A DNA stretch of 64,000 nt from Epiperipatus broadwayi (taxonomy: Eukaryota; Onychophora; Udeonychophora; Euonychophora; Peripatidae): contig JAQFVV010012420.1 in assembly GCA_028023455.1 (NCBI GenBank), positions 3,970,001 through 4,034,000 on the forward strand, read 5' to 3'. The translations under genes and the position numbers were made by a program. The notes beneath the pieces were generated by a model. That model worked only from the letters and a program-made list of their open reading frames with translations. It was not told the DNA's origin and made no database searches. Positions 1 through 10,880 of the stretch are shown piece after piece (the first letter of the stretch is position 1; each line of letters opens with the position of its first letter).

Positions 1-443
1 TGATATTCCTTTTATATATGTGTGCTGTGATTGTTTAACATAGTGAACTTGTATTTTCACAAACTGAAGAAGTTATTTGCTTATTCGCATTGAATATTTA
101 GCTGGATATAACTTGTATTTTACTGAATAATTATCATGGATAGATGGCATCTCAAATATTTTTTTTTCTCAGAATGTGTATAGTTGAAATAATATTTTAA
201 CTTTTATTGTTCAAATATGCATTCACATAAGTAATACCCATTTGATAACATTTTAATATAATATGTTTGATACTTGTACTATTGTCATTATATCAGCTAA
301 TTTTTTATTCAATATATATTTTTATCAAGCTTACTATGAAAGTATACAGATAAAAAGGATATCGGCATATCATTAAAATATATACAACACTATATATACA
401 TTATTGTGTCATGAGTTTTAATTTTTGCATGTATTTGTTTCAG
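1..443. other. CNOT4 intron, no element recognised
   Basis: AT-rich sequence upstream of the first visible CNOT4 exon. It ends in a T-rich tract and a CAG acceptor at 441-443. No coding similarity, RNA gene or repeat boundary was seen. It is taken as intron because the exon that follows begins inside a reading frame rather than with an initiator. Confidence 0.6.
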
Positions 444-564
444 AATAAAGATGTATTTAATGTTAAAGATTGGCAAGAAGGTTTACGAGCTTTATTACCA
501 AACATTAATATAAGTTTTGGAACACCAACTCCTCTACAAACAAATTCACAGACATCATCTAAAG
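444..564 (+). CDS. CNOT4: CNOT4 exon (partial gene): first C-terminal helix motif
   Basis: This internal exon of 121 bp lies between a cag acceptor (441-443) and an AAAG|GTATGT donor. It reads 40 codons and leaves one base (phase 1). It encodes the stretch DWQEGLRALLPNINISFG, which is very close to the vertebrate CNOT4 segment NWQDGLRALLPNINISFG. CNOT4/NOT4 is an E3 ubiquitin ligase with N-terminal RING, coiled-coil and RRM domains. It associates with the CCR4-NOT deadenylase and acts in mRNA decay and co-translational quality control. Those domains are upstream of this window; only the C-terminal region is here. A CAF40/NOT9-binding motif is reported in the C-terminal half of metazoan NOT4, and this amphipathic segment is a candidate (inference). 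The following serine/threonine-rich tail looks disordered. The exon joins in frame to 12264. Confidence 0.9.
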
Positions 565-1010
565 GTATGTAATTCTTCATTTCTTTTTTTTTTCTTTTTG
601 GGTGTCAGTGTTAATTATCTACAAATATTGTTATGTTATGTCATTAGATATATATATTATTCTGTGATTACATTACAGTGTCTTCTCAATTTACAATGGA
701 AATCTAAATTTGTTTAACAGTGACTAAATATTTTTATTAAATTATAAAAGGCATATGTATACTCATTTATATAGCAAGATATGGATGGATGATAATTATA
801 AAGCACTAAACATCAAGATTGCTCATATGATAAAAGAAATTAAGTAGATTATTTTAATATTGGACTTCAGAATAAAATATAATTTTTGTTTCCGTGTTTA
901 AGTAGCTGAATAAGCAAAAATCAGGATTTGTAAATATTAAGATTAGTCTAAAAAATCTTTCATATAGAGTGGTAACAATAAAATGATAAAGGGAATAAAT
1001 TAATTTTAAT
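565..1010. other. CNOT4 intron start
   Basis: Begins with the donor GTATGT. Pyrimidine runs and AT-rich sequence follow up to the (TCA)n tail of the RTE-like element. Short open frames here have no recognisable content. Confidence 0.6.
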
Positions 1011-1059
1011 TCATCATCATCAACCATTATCAGTCCACTGCAGGATGAAGGTCTCTCCA

Positions 1060-2540
1060 AGTTCAATCTTTTTTTCCTATCTTTAACTTCTCTTCTCCAT
1101 GTCACTCCTGCACATTTTCTTATTTCATCCATCCATCTCGCATGCGGTCTCTTTCTGGGTTTTTTACAATCTCTTGGAATCCAGTTCAAAATTTCAATTG
1201 TCCATCTATTATCATCTCTTCTAGCAATATGTCCAGCCCAACTCCACTTCAGTCTTCTAATTTTCTCAATAAGATCAGTAACATCTGTTTGTTCTCTTAC
1301 CCATACATTGCGTTTTCGATCTCTTCTTGTTACTCCCAACATGCATCTCTCCATACTTCTTTGAGTTGTCTGAAGTTTCTGTATTGCTCTTCTATTAAGT
1401 GTCCAAGTCTCAGATCCATAAGTAAGAACTGGCAAAACACATTTATTAAAAACCTTCCTTTTCAAACACATAGGCATATTTCCTTTTAGTATCAAGTTAT
1501 TTCTACCAAAAGCACTCCAACCAAGTTTAATTCTATGATTAATTTCATCCATTATGTTTCCATCTGGATTAATAATCTGACCAAGGTATTTGTAACTGTT
1601 AACTTCTTCTAACTCATCATAATCAATCTTTATTTTCATATTTTGAGAAAATTTATTAAACATTATTCTAGTCTTTTTAACATTTATCTTTAGTCCTACT
1701 TTCATCTGATAACTCCTGCAACATTTTCTGTAGCTCTAAAGCATTGTTTGCAAAAACAACTACATCATCTGCAAAATCTAAATGACTTAAATAATCTCCA
1801 TTTACTTTCACTAGTTTAGCTTTCCATTTTAATCCACAAAATACTTCTTGCAGCACTGCTGTAAAAAGTTTTGGAGATATGGAATCACCCTGTCTTACAC
1901 AGTTTTCAATGTTGGTTTTCCTGCTATCATTATGTAATCTAATTGTTGCTGTTGCATTTTTATAAATATTCTTTAAAATATGACAATATCCTGGATCTAC
2001 ACCTTGATGATCCAATGCTTTAATCACTGAAGAAATGTTTATAGAATCAAATGCCTTTTCATAACCTACAAATCCTAAGCATAATGGCAACTCATTCATT
2101 TGTCCTTTCTATAACTTCTCTCAATACCTGGATATGATCTACTGTACTAAAACCACTTTTAAATCCAGCTTGTTCTCTTGGTTGGTGGAAATCCAGTGTA
2201 TTCTGTAGACGAGTTGTAATTATCTTAGTAAAAATTTTGTATAAAACTGATAAAAGACTGATAGGTCTGTAATTTTTAATATCCTCCTTATCACCTTTTT
2301 TAAATATTAATATTAATACTGCATTCTTCCAATCATCTGGTACATCTTTATCATTTAGACATTTGGTATATAACTTTGCTAAAAAAAATTTCTATTTCTT
2401 CACCTGCTTCTTTTAATATATCAATTATAATTCCATCATTACCTGGAGCCTTCCCTTTCTTCATAAATTTAATTGCATGTCTCACTTCCTCATTCAAAAT
2501 TCTGAGCAATTTGGAAGATATAATACGTATAGGAGGCACT
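1060..2540 (-). pseudogene. Reverse transcriptase part of RTE-like LINE, broken
   Basis: Read on the - strand: piece 2539-2351 carries KKGKAPGNDGIIIDILKEAG (fingers motif); piece 2099-1677 carries FVGYEKAFDSI (motif A), RQGDSISPKLF (motif B) and HLDFADDVVVFA (motif C); piece 1705-854 carries the thumb and C-terminal region with NSYKYLGQIIN, YGSETWTLNRR and KLKW-type WAGHIARR. In motif A the expected Asp of F(V/L)DYEKAFD is Gly, so the catalytic carboxylate is lost in addition to the frameshifts. Motif C keeps its DD pair. The last frame runs past the element's 3' tail into flanking DNA, so its final residues are not part of the element. Confidence 0.88.
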
Positions 2541-3129
2541 TGTCTTTATTACTATATAATTCTTGATAGAAGTCTTCTACACATTTTATGATGTCATCTC
2601 TCTTTTTAGTAATAATGCCATCTTTTTTTTTTATTGCAGATATAAATTTCCTACCAATACCAAAATGTTGTTTTACACTCTTTAGACTTTTATTCTCTTC
2701 TACAGCTTTCCTTGCTAGTTCACAATTATACTTTCTTATATCATTTTCAACTCTTTTCTGCATCATTTTACAAAATTCGAGATATTCAATCTTTTTTAAT
2801 GCATCATTGTTGTATATCCTCATATTCCTTCTTTTCTTCATAAATTCTCTAATCTCAGTAGAAATTTTATTGGTCAATTGCTGCTTTTTTCTACCAGCTA
2901 TCTTTGTTGCAGTTTTTAAAAGTGTATCAGTTATTTTCCTATTAATGTCATTCAAATCTGAATCATGTTCAAAATCTACTAATACTTGAAACCGATTTGT
3001 AAGTTCTAATTTAAATTCATTAGAATGTTTCTGAAGATTAGGAATATCAACTGTAAATATTGTTTTTCTTAATAATTTTTGTCTCTCTAGTTTTGCATTA
3101 ACATGTATCTTACATCTTACTAATCGATG

Positions 3130-3886
3130 ATCACTTCCTGTGTTAAATTTATTAAGAACATTACAATCTTGAAATATGTATTTTCTGTTAGTCAAAATAT
3201 AATCCAATTCTGTTGTACCTTCATTTGGATGCTTCCATGTCCATTACCTTTTAATATTTTTCTCAAAAAAAGAATTCATAATATAAAGTTTTTTTTTTCT
3301 GCAAACTCCACAAGTCTATGTCCTCTTTCATTTCACTTACCATAACCAAAATTACCTACAGCATTTTCATCTTTCATTTGTTTACCAATTCTAGCATTAA
3401 AGTCTCCCAGTACAATTTTAAAATGTTGTTTACTCTGATCAAATGCCTTTTGTACATCCATATAAAAATCTTCTACTACTTCATCACTATGAGAACTTGT
3501 TGGGGTATAAACCTGAATTATCTGCATTTGGTATATGCTATTAAGTTGTAAAACTAATCTTGCCACTCTGTCTGATACACCATCAATCTCCACAATGTTA
3601 TTCTTCCATTTTTTATTTATAATGAATCCTACTCCACTTATATTTCCAATATTTGTGCCTTTTTAGTAGAGTATATGTCCACTTTTTAAATCGTTTTTTC
3701 ACCTTTTCTTCTAACTTTACAAAGTCCAATAATGCCCCATTTAATATAAGACAGTTCTTCTTCTAATTCTTGCAATCTTCCTTCACTTGAAAGTGATCTG
3801 CAGTTGTAAGTACCTAAATAAAAAGTCGTCATCAAATGGCAGCCTGAGTCCGCAATCAGAGGATTCTTAGCACCTTCAGCCACCAA
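3130..3886 (-). pseudogene. Endonuclease (APE-type) part of RTE-like LINE, broken
   Basis: The ATG at 3886 opens a frame reading into TTFYLGTYNCRSLSSEGR, the usual start of LINE APE endonucleases; in active elements this domain nicks target DNA for target-primed reverse transcription. The frame breaks near 3686. A second open piece (3593-3333) carries QVYTPTSSHSDE and VLGDFNARIGKQ, with the conserved GDFN motif. A third piece starting at 3207 carries GSDHRLVRCKIH, the C-terminal SDHR motif. All three signature blocks therefore survive but in different frames, and a non-coding stretch separates 3333 from 3207. No functional protein can be made. Confidence 0.85.
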
Positions 3887-3950
3887 CTGCTGCCTTGGTT
3901 GGTGACTTTACAGCCTCCTGGGAATAACGTTCATGATTTATTTTTATCTG

Positions 3951-4784
3951 TCATGATTGTGTATATTGGAAAAAATATTCTTAAACTCAGAGGTAAAAAG
4001 CCAATAAACTCACCATGCTGTCTAGTGTCTGTTGGTGAGCAGCCCATCCATGTTCGTATACTATATGAATAATCACATAGTAATAACAGCTGCAACGACA
4101 AGAACGAATGGAGTGGAAATTAGGAATTTGCTCTGCTCGGTTCCTTTAAGGCCTCCAAGAGAAATCAAAGGGTCTCCTTTCAGTTAATAGCAAACTCCTT
4201 TCTAATTGACCTGATACAATATAACAATGGTAGAATAGCATTTTCAGGTTTAAAGTTTCTGAATCAAAACCCATCAGTGGGAAACATAGGTTTTTTAAGT
4301 GGAATATTATATTCAGTTTGTCACTGGGTGCTTGAACATCACATGATCTCTCCTGCAACTGGCCATATAATTATTTATAACTGCATGTAATATAAAAATG
4401 ATTTTTTTATTACAGACCATAGCTTCTGTATTAAGTAATAGTACAATTAATTTTTTTAAAATAATTTTTTGTTACTAATAATTAAAGAATATGTTGGACA
4501 AATTTGCTGCAAAAGATCATCTCCAAAGTAGAGATATTTAATTATACCTTTAAAAGAATATGACTACAATTAACATGAATAGGAAATTTGACTTTCTTTG
4601 ATCATTATAAAATTGAAAAGCTTGCAAAAGAAAATTATCTTGTAATAAAATGTGCTGTTTATTACTGGGATGTTGCCATTGACCACACATCTACATATAA
4701 ATTTACAATCATATTTTATATGTAGTCCATTTGCTAATATTAGAGGTTAAAAAAATTTGAATAATTAATATAAATAGTCGTCAA
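3951..4784. other. Possible 5' UTR of the RTE-like LINE, then intron
   Basis: About 3951-4200 is richer in G+C than the surroundings and directly precedes the endonuclease start (on the - strand), so it may be the element's 5' untranslated region. No boundary or target duplication was recognised. The rest, to 4784, is plain AT-rich intron. Confidence 0.35.
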
Positions 4785-4856
4785 GCGTTGGTGGCCTAGT
4801 GGTTAGCATAGCCGCCTTCCAAGCAGCTGGCCCGGGTTCATTCCCCAGTCAACACA
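4785..4856 (+). pseudogene. tRNA-Gly(TCC)-like pseudogene or SINE head
   Basis: A 72-nt block matches the familiar tRNA-Gly(UCC) layout: GCGTTGG acceptor strand, D-arm with TAGTGGTTAGC, anticodon arm GCCGC-CTTCCAA-GCAGC, then CCCGGGTTC in the T-arm. It is decayed. The 3' acceptor strand (TCAACAC) has one mismatch and one wobble, the T-stem has one mismatch, and the conserved GTTCGA of box B reads GTTCAT. It could be a tRNA pseudogene or the head of a tRNA-derived SINE whose body is the following 100 bases. A functional gene is unlikely. Confidence 0.65.
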
Positions 4857-5212
4857 TTTGACATATGAAAAAATAATTGTGGCACATTGCTTTTAGTTTT
4901 TGAAAGTACCTTATTTTTAATTTGTTCTAAAAATTACTTCTTTGTAGCGCTGTTTGATAATATTAATAGTTATCCAAAATAAACAATGAAAACATCAATC
5001 ATTTATTAGTTTCTTAATTTCTGTTGAAAATATTAATAATCTGAATACTTATAATTTGAAAACTTCTTTTATCTATATAAAATTACAGATGTGCCCTTCA
5101 GTCTTTTATAAATAAATAAATTAGCTAAGTAATTTTTAAAAGAAAATTAAATACGTTAAAAACAATTTCAATAAACATTTATAAACAAATAAGCTCAAAT
5201 CTGTTGATACAA

Positions 5213-6190
5213 TCATCATCATCATTTTCAACCATTATTTATGTGTTGCAGGATAGTCTTCAAATTTAATCCATTTTCTCTGATACTTTCCCTTTGGTGT
5301 CCTCAACACACTAGCAGACTTCATTATTTCGTACATCCACCTCACATGTAATCTTTTTTTAGATCTTTAATCTCTTTGAATCCAGTATAAGACTTCAATT
5401 GTCCATCTATTATCATCTCTTCTAGAAATACATTCAGCACAATTCTATTCCAGTTTTATTTTGATCTTGTACCCATATAGCTCTTTGTTACTTCTAACAT
5501 CGTTGAGGAATCTGAAGTCTCTAAATTATGCTTCTGTTAAGTATCCAGGTCTTAGATCTATAAGTAAGAACTTTCTTCTCAAACACATTCATATTTCCTT
5601 CTAATTCATAATTATCAATCTTTATTTTCCTCTTCTAAGAAAATCCATTGAACATTAATTTATTTTCTTTTTAATATTTGTTTTTAGTCTTATTTTATTA
5701 TTTTCATCTGATAAATGTCATAATATCCCTTGAGCTCTGAAGCATTATTTAAGAAAACAATTACATCATCTGCATCTAGGTGGCTTAAATAATCTCCTTT
5801 TATTTTTATTATTTTAATTTCTCATTTTAAATTACAAAGAATTATTGTAAAAAGTTTTGGAGATATGGAATCACTTTGTTCTATACTCTTCTCAATATTA
5901 ATTTTCTTAATATAAATCACTGCTGTTGCATTTTGATAAATATTCTTTGAATATGATAATATTTCAGGTTTATACTTAATGATCAAAAGCTTTTTCATAA
6001 GCTACAAATCCAAAGCATAATGGCAACTCATATTCATTGGTGTTTTTTCTAAATTTTCAAAATTTTTAGATATGATCCCTTGTGCTAAAATCACATTTAA
6101 ATCCAACTTGTTCTTTACATTTTTTAAAATCCAAAATTCTCTGTAAATGTGTTTTTTTTAGTATAGTAATTTTATTTTAATTTATGATCA
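5213..6190 (-). mobile_element. Second, decayed copy of the RTE-like LINE (3' part)
   Basis: It begins with the same (TCA)n tail and follows the 1.0-2.25 kb copy colinearly (the tail, then segments matching YGSETW, the FADD region and motif A). Many indels occur, and no frame longer than a few dozen codons remains. It ends near 6190 where similarity fades. It is older than the first copy, judged by divergence. Confidence 0.75.
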
Positions 6191-6771
6191 GTGCTGTAAT
6201 TAATTTTTAAAAAGATGACTTTCAACTGGTAATTGGAGTGTGTGGGTGTGGGAAACCAAGAAGGTTTTTCAAGGGTTTTTTTTTTAAGAAAAAATATATT
6301 TCTGTTGCAAAATAAAGGGATGAAAAAAGAGATTATCTGCTAAATGTGGCGTGATGCTCAGAAATTAATGAGCATGAAAAACATTTTTCAATGTTTTTTT
6401 TTTATATTTAAAAAAAAAAATCCCTAAATAAAAAAATATATAAATCTTTAAATAAGCATTTTAAACAAGAAAGTAAAGGGGGGAGGGGATTAACAAATGA
6501 TTGTTTTGATTTATTGTTTTAATCATTGAATAAAAATTGTGTATCAGTATAAAAAATAAGCACACACAGTATTTTAAACTTTTATATCTGTATCGTTATT
6601 AATAAAATAAATTTGTCCTTTATAACTTTAGATAAAAAAATTTTTTTCCTATATCCAAAAAATTCACATTTCCAAAAAGTTCCAAGCATTTTTCTTTCAA
6701 TAGGGTTTTTTTTTTTAGGTAAATATAAATGAATAAATTAATCTGTATAATTGTGTCTTATATAAATTTTG
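6191..6771. other. AT-rich intron with homopolymer runs
   Basis: Contains several T8-T10 and A10 runs and one G-rich stretch at about 6475-6488. The last eight bases (6764-6771, AAATTTTG) are the left target duplication of the next element. Confidence 0.5.
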
Positions 6772-6818
6772 GGTTGTCATCTGATCCTTCGTGTCAGCCG
6801 CTAGAGGCGCGATTTCTA
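6772..6818 (+). repeat. Left terminal inverted repeat
   Basis: 47 bp, beginning with 19 bases identical to the reverse complement of the right end. It includes CAGCCGCTAGAGGCGC, itself an imperfect palindrome. Flanked on the left by the AAATTTTG duplication. Confidence 0.93.
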
Positions 6819-6894
6819 ACCAAAAACACATTAATATAATGTTCCCGGGCTAGCGATTCTCTATTAATATTGACTTTTTTTTTGTTTGTTTACA

Positions 6895-8660
6895 AAGTTT
6901 ACTTTCTTTCGTTTCTGAATTATTTTTCCCAAATAATATTTTTGATGATGGGATAATAATAGTTGTTTTTTTTTATTTTTTTTTTACTAAAGGGTCTTTT
7001 TTGGTGTGTGTTCAAATAGTAATTTGTGTTTTTTTTTTTTAAATAGTATTACTGTTTTTGTAAAATTGGATTGACAAAATTCAAGAGAGAACGGGTTTTT
7101 TTGATGGATCTTTAAATAATAATTTACGTTACTTTGATAGGTTTACATTCGATTGCCGACAACAATTATTGGGAGAAGTGTTGGGTTTTTTTTTTTCGCG
7201 CGCGCGCGTGTGTGTGTGTGTGTGTGTATGTTTAAATAAAAATTAAAAGCTTTACTTTTATTGGTTTACATTTGATTGACGACCGATTTGACTTTCTTTC
7301 ATTTATAAATTATGGTTTTGGTTCTACAAATAAATATTTTTGACAGTGGGACAATAATAGTTGTTGTTTGTTTAATTTTTATTGACAAGAGCGGGTGTTT
7401 TTTTTGGTGTAGATTCAAATAGTAATTTGGGTTACGTTTAAATAATAAGTTGCGGTCTTACTTTGATCGGTTTACATTTGATTGCCGACACTAATTATTG
7501 GGAGGGGTGTTTTTTTGTGTGTATGATTGTAGACAACAATTATTGGGGAGAAGGGGTGTAACTGTTTAAAGTATAGTAGTTTACGTTACTTTTAATGGTG
7601 GTGTACATTTGATTGCTGACAATAATTAGTAAGAGGGGTGGGTGGTTTTGGGTGATGATTAAATACTAATTTACCTTTTATTTTACATTAGATTGCCGAC
7701 AACAATTATTGGAAGCTAAAGGGGTTGTTTTTTTGTGTACGTTTAAATCAAAATCGAAGTTACTTTTATCGGTTATATTTCATTGACAACGGTTTTGACT
7801 TTTTTTTTTTTTTTTCATTTATAAATTATGGTTTTGGTTTGCCCAAAACCTAATATTTTTGACAATGGGATAATAATAGTTGTTGTGGTTTCTTTCATTT
7901 TTATTGACAAGAGCGGGTCTTTTTTTTTTGGTGTATGTTCAAATAGTAATTTGGGTTACGTTTAAAAAATAATCAGTTTACCTTATTTTTAGTGCTTTAC
8001 ATTTGATTGCCGACAACAATTAGTGGGAGGGGTGATTTTGTTTACGATTAAAGAATAATCGTACGTTCCTTTTTTTTTTACATTTGATTGCCGACAACAA
8101 TTATTGGGAGAAAGGGTTTTGCGGTTTTTTTTTTTTTGTTTGTGTGTATGTTTAAATCAAAATTTAAGTTATTTTTATCGGTTACCATTTGATTGAAAAC
8201 CAATTTGACTTTCTTTTTTTTTTTTCGTTTATAAATTATTTGGGTTTTCCCAAATAATATTCGATTTGGCAATGGGACAATAATAGTCTAGGTTTCTTTA
8301 ATTTTGATTGACAAGAATGGGTCTTTTTCAGTGTACGTTCAAATAGTAATTTGGGTTATGTTTAACTAATAATTTACTGTCTTACTTTGATTGGTTTACA
8401 TTTGATTGCTGACGACAATTAGTGAGAGGGTTTTTTGTTTTTTTTTCTATACGATTAAAGAATAATTGACGTTCCTTTTATTTGACCGTTTGATTGCCGA
8501 CGACAACAGTTATTGGGAGAAGAGGGGTTTTTGGGGCTATGTTTAAATAAAAATTTTAGTTACTTCTTTTATTTTACATTTGATTGCCGATGACAACAAT
8601 TATTGGGAGAAGAAGGGATGTATGTTTAAATAAAAATTGAAGTTATTTCTTTTATTTTTG
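6895..8660. repeat. Degenerate higher-order tandem array inside the transposon
   Basis: Two submotifs alternate. One is built around GATTGCCGACAACAATTATT followed by GGGAGAA and a T-run. The other has TTTATAAATTATGG and GACAATGGGACAATAATAG followed by TTGACAAGAGCGGGT. The second motif recurs near 6903, 7288, 7797 and 8208, giving a higher-order unit of about 0.4-0.5 kb. Units are diverged by substitutions and poly-T length changes. It has no coding content. Confidence 0.8.
7197..7228. repeat. (CG)6(TG)10 alternating purine-pyrimidine tract
   Basis: A run of CG dinucleotides passes directly into TG dinucleotides after a T-run. It is the longest CpG run seen in the window and is of the type that adopts Z-DNA under supercoiling. 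Confidence 0.85.
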
Positions 8661-9240
8661 ACATTTGACGAAGGCCATTTAGAATCCCTCAAACAAGCTT
8701 GCCTCTACGAAGTGAACATTACCGTCGGCAGATGTTTTTGGACCTCAAATCTGCATATATTTGCCGCACAATCCAATCTTTTCTTTCAGCTGCAGGATGT
8801 TTTTTTCTTTTTTTCAGCTGTAGAAATATTCCAGCGCCGGCTTCCGTGTCTGGCAATTCCCATCTTTTCAAGTTTTCTGTTGTGGGAATTAGCCATACTT
8901 TTTGTCTCGGAAAATTTCTCGCTAAAACGCAACTCAAAGCGTGATTTTTAAAATTTTACGCTACCCCACCCTAATCGAAAATTTAGGAGGAATACAAATT
9001 TATGAGGAACAATCACAATACTGTTAAAATTGATAAAATGTAACAATACATCAATTCGTCTTAAAAAAAAAAGGCATCAATGAAAATTTAAATAATTTTG
9101 ACACGATCAAATTAACACACCCTCGTACGAAATTGTTACATAAAATACATAAAGCAGCATTACGATATAGTGCGTGACACAAACAACTACGGCATTTTCC
9201 TCTGCTTTTAGCATCGGAAAAAGCCACACCGTTAGCCGCT
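8661..9240. other. Unique G+C-richer part of the transposon
   Basis: Not part of the tandem array. It contains a 104-codon + strand frame (8637-8951, hydrophobic, no recognised motif) and an overlapping - strand frame of 72 codons. Neither resembles a transposase, and both look like by-products of local composition. Confidence 0.4.
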
Positions 9241-9244
9241 AAGC

Positions 9245-9385
9245 CGAGTTAACACTTTCTAGATTTTATCGTAGAAAGAAGACTTAACTCCGAGTTAACA
9301 CTCTACCTTTTAGCGTAGAAAGTAGACTTAAGTCCAAGTTAACAATCTTTCTAGGATTTATTTTAGAAAGAATGCTTAAAGGCTT
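9245..9385. repeat. Three tandem stem-loops near the right TIR
   Basis: Three consecutive units of about 45 bp (9245-9289, 9291-9333, 9334-9385). Each begins with an AGTTAAC-type strand and a TTTCTA-type strand and ends with the complements TAGAAAG and CTTAACTC/CTTAAG. The first pairs GAGTTAACACTTTCTA with TAGAAAGAAGACTTAACTC around a 10-base loop. Such subterminal repeats often serve as transposase-binding sites; that role is inferred. Confidence 0.8.
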
Positions 9386-9425
9386 GGGTGCAGCCGCGGA
9401 AACGACATATTTCTAGAAATTTAGC

Positions 9426-9472
9426 TAGAAATAGCGCCTCTAACGGCTGACATGAAGGATCAGATGACAACC
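9426..9472 (-). repeat. Right terminal inverted repeat
   Basis: Reverse complement of 6772-6818 with three mismatches in 47 bp, followed directly by AAATTTTG. Confidence 0.93.
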
Positions 9473-9619
9473 AAATTTTGTTAAAGCTAGTAATATTATG
9501 AAAAAGAAAAATTACTCTCAGAATTGCAGAAATGAAAAAAAAAATTTTTTTTCAAAATATGGATATTAGTATGGAATTATATTTCTGTTACTACCTAGTA
9601 AAATTTTGAACCATGTAAT

Positions 9620-10880
9620 CTTAGAAAGGTTTAGTGATGAACCTTTGAACAGATAATCAAACTGCATAGCATTGCACCATAATCTTATGAGTAATTATCA
9701 TTGTGTAATATGCCTTTTTGTTGACTTTGAAAAGACGTTCAATAGCATAGTATCAAGAGAACTGTCTTTGATTATTTACTACATATATTGATTTTTATCA
9801 CTGATAATATAAAGCACTCTGAAAAAAATAATTTTGCTTATTACAGTCTAAAAGACTTGAATTATGCAAATGACTTGTATTTATTGGTTGAGTATTTGAA
9901 GATGTGATAATGCAGGATAATTTCTTTACTAATGGGACAATTTTTAAAATGGTAAATCTTGATAATAATATTGCTAGACCCTAGAAAGTGTTTGAGTCAA
10001 AACATAGATGAATTGGACAGGTTCTAGTAAATTTTGTTACTTGAAATAGAGATGTAGAAGACATTGAAACAGAATAATCAAGATTAAATAAATGCATATT
10101 TATCAGTAAAAAAAAAATAGATGTTTGAGTATAATATGAAACTGAAAAAGGAAAATATCAGTGTATTCATTTTTAGATTTTAAGTATCACAAAAAATATT
10201 GGAAGAAAGCTCAAAACTGGTTATTATATGGGCACTGATGTAGATTTGGTATTAGTAATCAATTAATTGACTTAAGAATTTAAGTTTTTATTTATTTTAA
10301 ATCTCATTAGATTCTTATATTTAAATAAAAGTGTCTATAGAAGCATGTTCATGTGATATTTGTTATTATATGATGCATGATCTAGAAAGCTTTGGCAGAT
10401 TTCTCTGATTAAAATTGTACTGGTGCAAAATTATTATTTAGAAAAAAGACTTGTTTCCATAAGTGTGGAATTATTTTTTATATGCAAAGAAAGTATATTT
10501 TTTTCACTGACTAAGTCATTTCATAGAAATTATTTTCAATGCTTTTAATAAGATTTTTCTCTGAATACTTTTTAAATTTTGTAAATAATAATGTTGTTAC
10601 ATTTTCCAAAAATTAGAGAAAGAAAGCTGACGGTTGTTGATATGGATGTGAGTTGAAAATAATATGAATATCACAGAGTTAGCTGGTAAATAAGAAAACG
10701 TAGTAGATGATATAAGGAAAAAGCAATCTATGGCTTTATGTAGATCAGGATACTAAACTAGAGGGAATACTAATAAAATAAAAATAAGAAAGGGGAAGAC
10801 TCAAAAAAGATTATATGTAGAAATATAAAAAGGCAATGAACTTATGAAATTTACAGAAAGGTCAATGTTATTCAGAGAAG
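9620..10880 (+). pseudogene. Decayed LINE reverse transcriptase
   Basis: Fragments in several + strand frames follow the order of a LINE reverse transcriptase. Around 9715-9765 reads VDFEKTFNSIVSREL (motif A, Asp conserved). Around 9855-9895 reads LNYANDLYLLVE (motif C, with YADD changed to YAND). At about 10760-10830 there is a KIRKGKTQKRLYVE-like remnant of the C-terminal 'RGRPK..W' segment. Stops and frameshifts are frequent and neither end could be set. It differs from the element at 1.0-3.9 kb in sequence and strand, so it is probably a distinct RTE-like family. Confidence 0.65.

Larger units (their letters stand above)
1011..3950 (-). mobile_element. RTE-like non-LTR retrotransposon, nearly full length, inactivated
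   Basis: On the - strand the order is APE-type endonuclease, linker, reverse transcriptase, C-terminal segment, then a short (TGATGA)n tail at 1011-1026, the usual 3' end of RTE elements. The coding sequence is broken into at least six pieces by frameshifts and stops. Visible motifs are LGTYNCRSL (endonuclease start), GDFNAR, SDHRLV, KGKAPGNDG, EKAFDS, FADD, YGSETWTL and WAGHIARRDD. The sequence up to about 4.2 kb may be its 5' UTR but cannot be assigned. Two shorter relatives lie at 5.2-6.2 and 49.0-49.4 kb, all in the same orientation. It is antisense to CNOT4 and within its intron. Confidence 0.9.
6772..9472. mobile_element. Non-autonomous DNA transposon with 47-bp TIRs and 8-bp TSD
   Basis: The left end starts GGTTGTCATCTGATCCTTC, and the right end is its reverse complement. 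Over 47 bp (6772-6818 against 9426-9472) there are three mismatches. The 8-bp sequence AAATTTTG is present immediately outside both ends (6764-6771 and 9473-9480) without mismatch, so both boundaries are firm. The interior has a degenerate tandem array (about 6895-8660), a unique G+C-richer stretch and three tandem hairpins near the right end. No transposase was recognised. An 8-bp duplication fits hAT, Merlin or P-type transposons; the GG...CC termini favour a Merlin-like relationship over hAT, but this is inference. Confidence 0.93.

Noticed and set aside
4785-4856. Functional tRNA-Gly gene
   Set aside because: The B-box GTTCGA is lost and both the acceptor and T stems have mismatches.
8637-8951. 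104-codon frame inside the 2.7-kb transposon as transposase
   Set aside because: Hydrophobic, far too short and without a DDE/DDD pattern; an overlapping opposite-strand frame is equally open.
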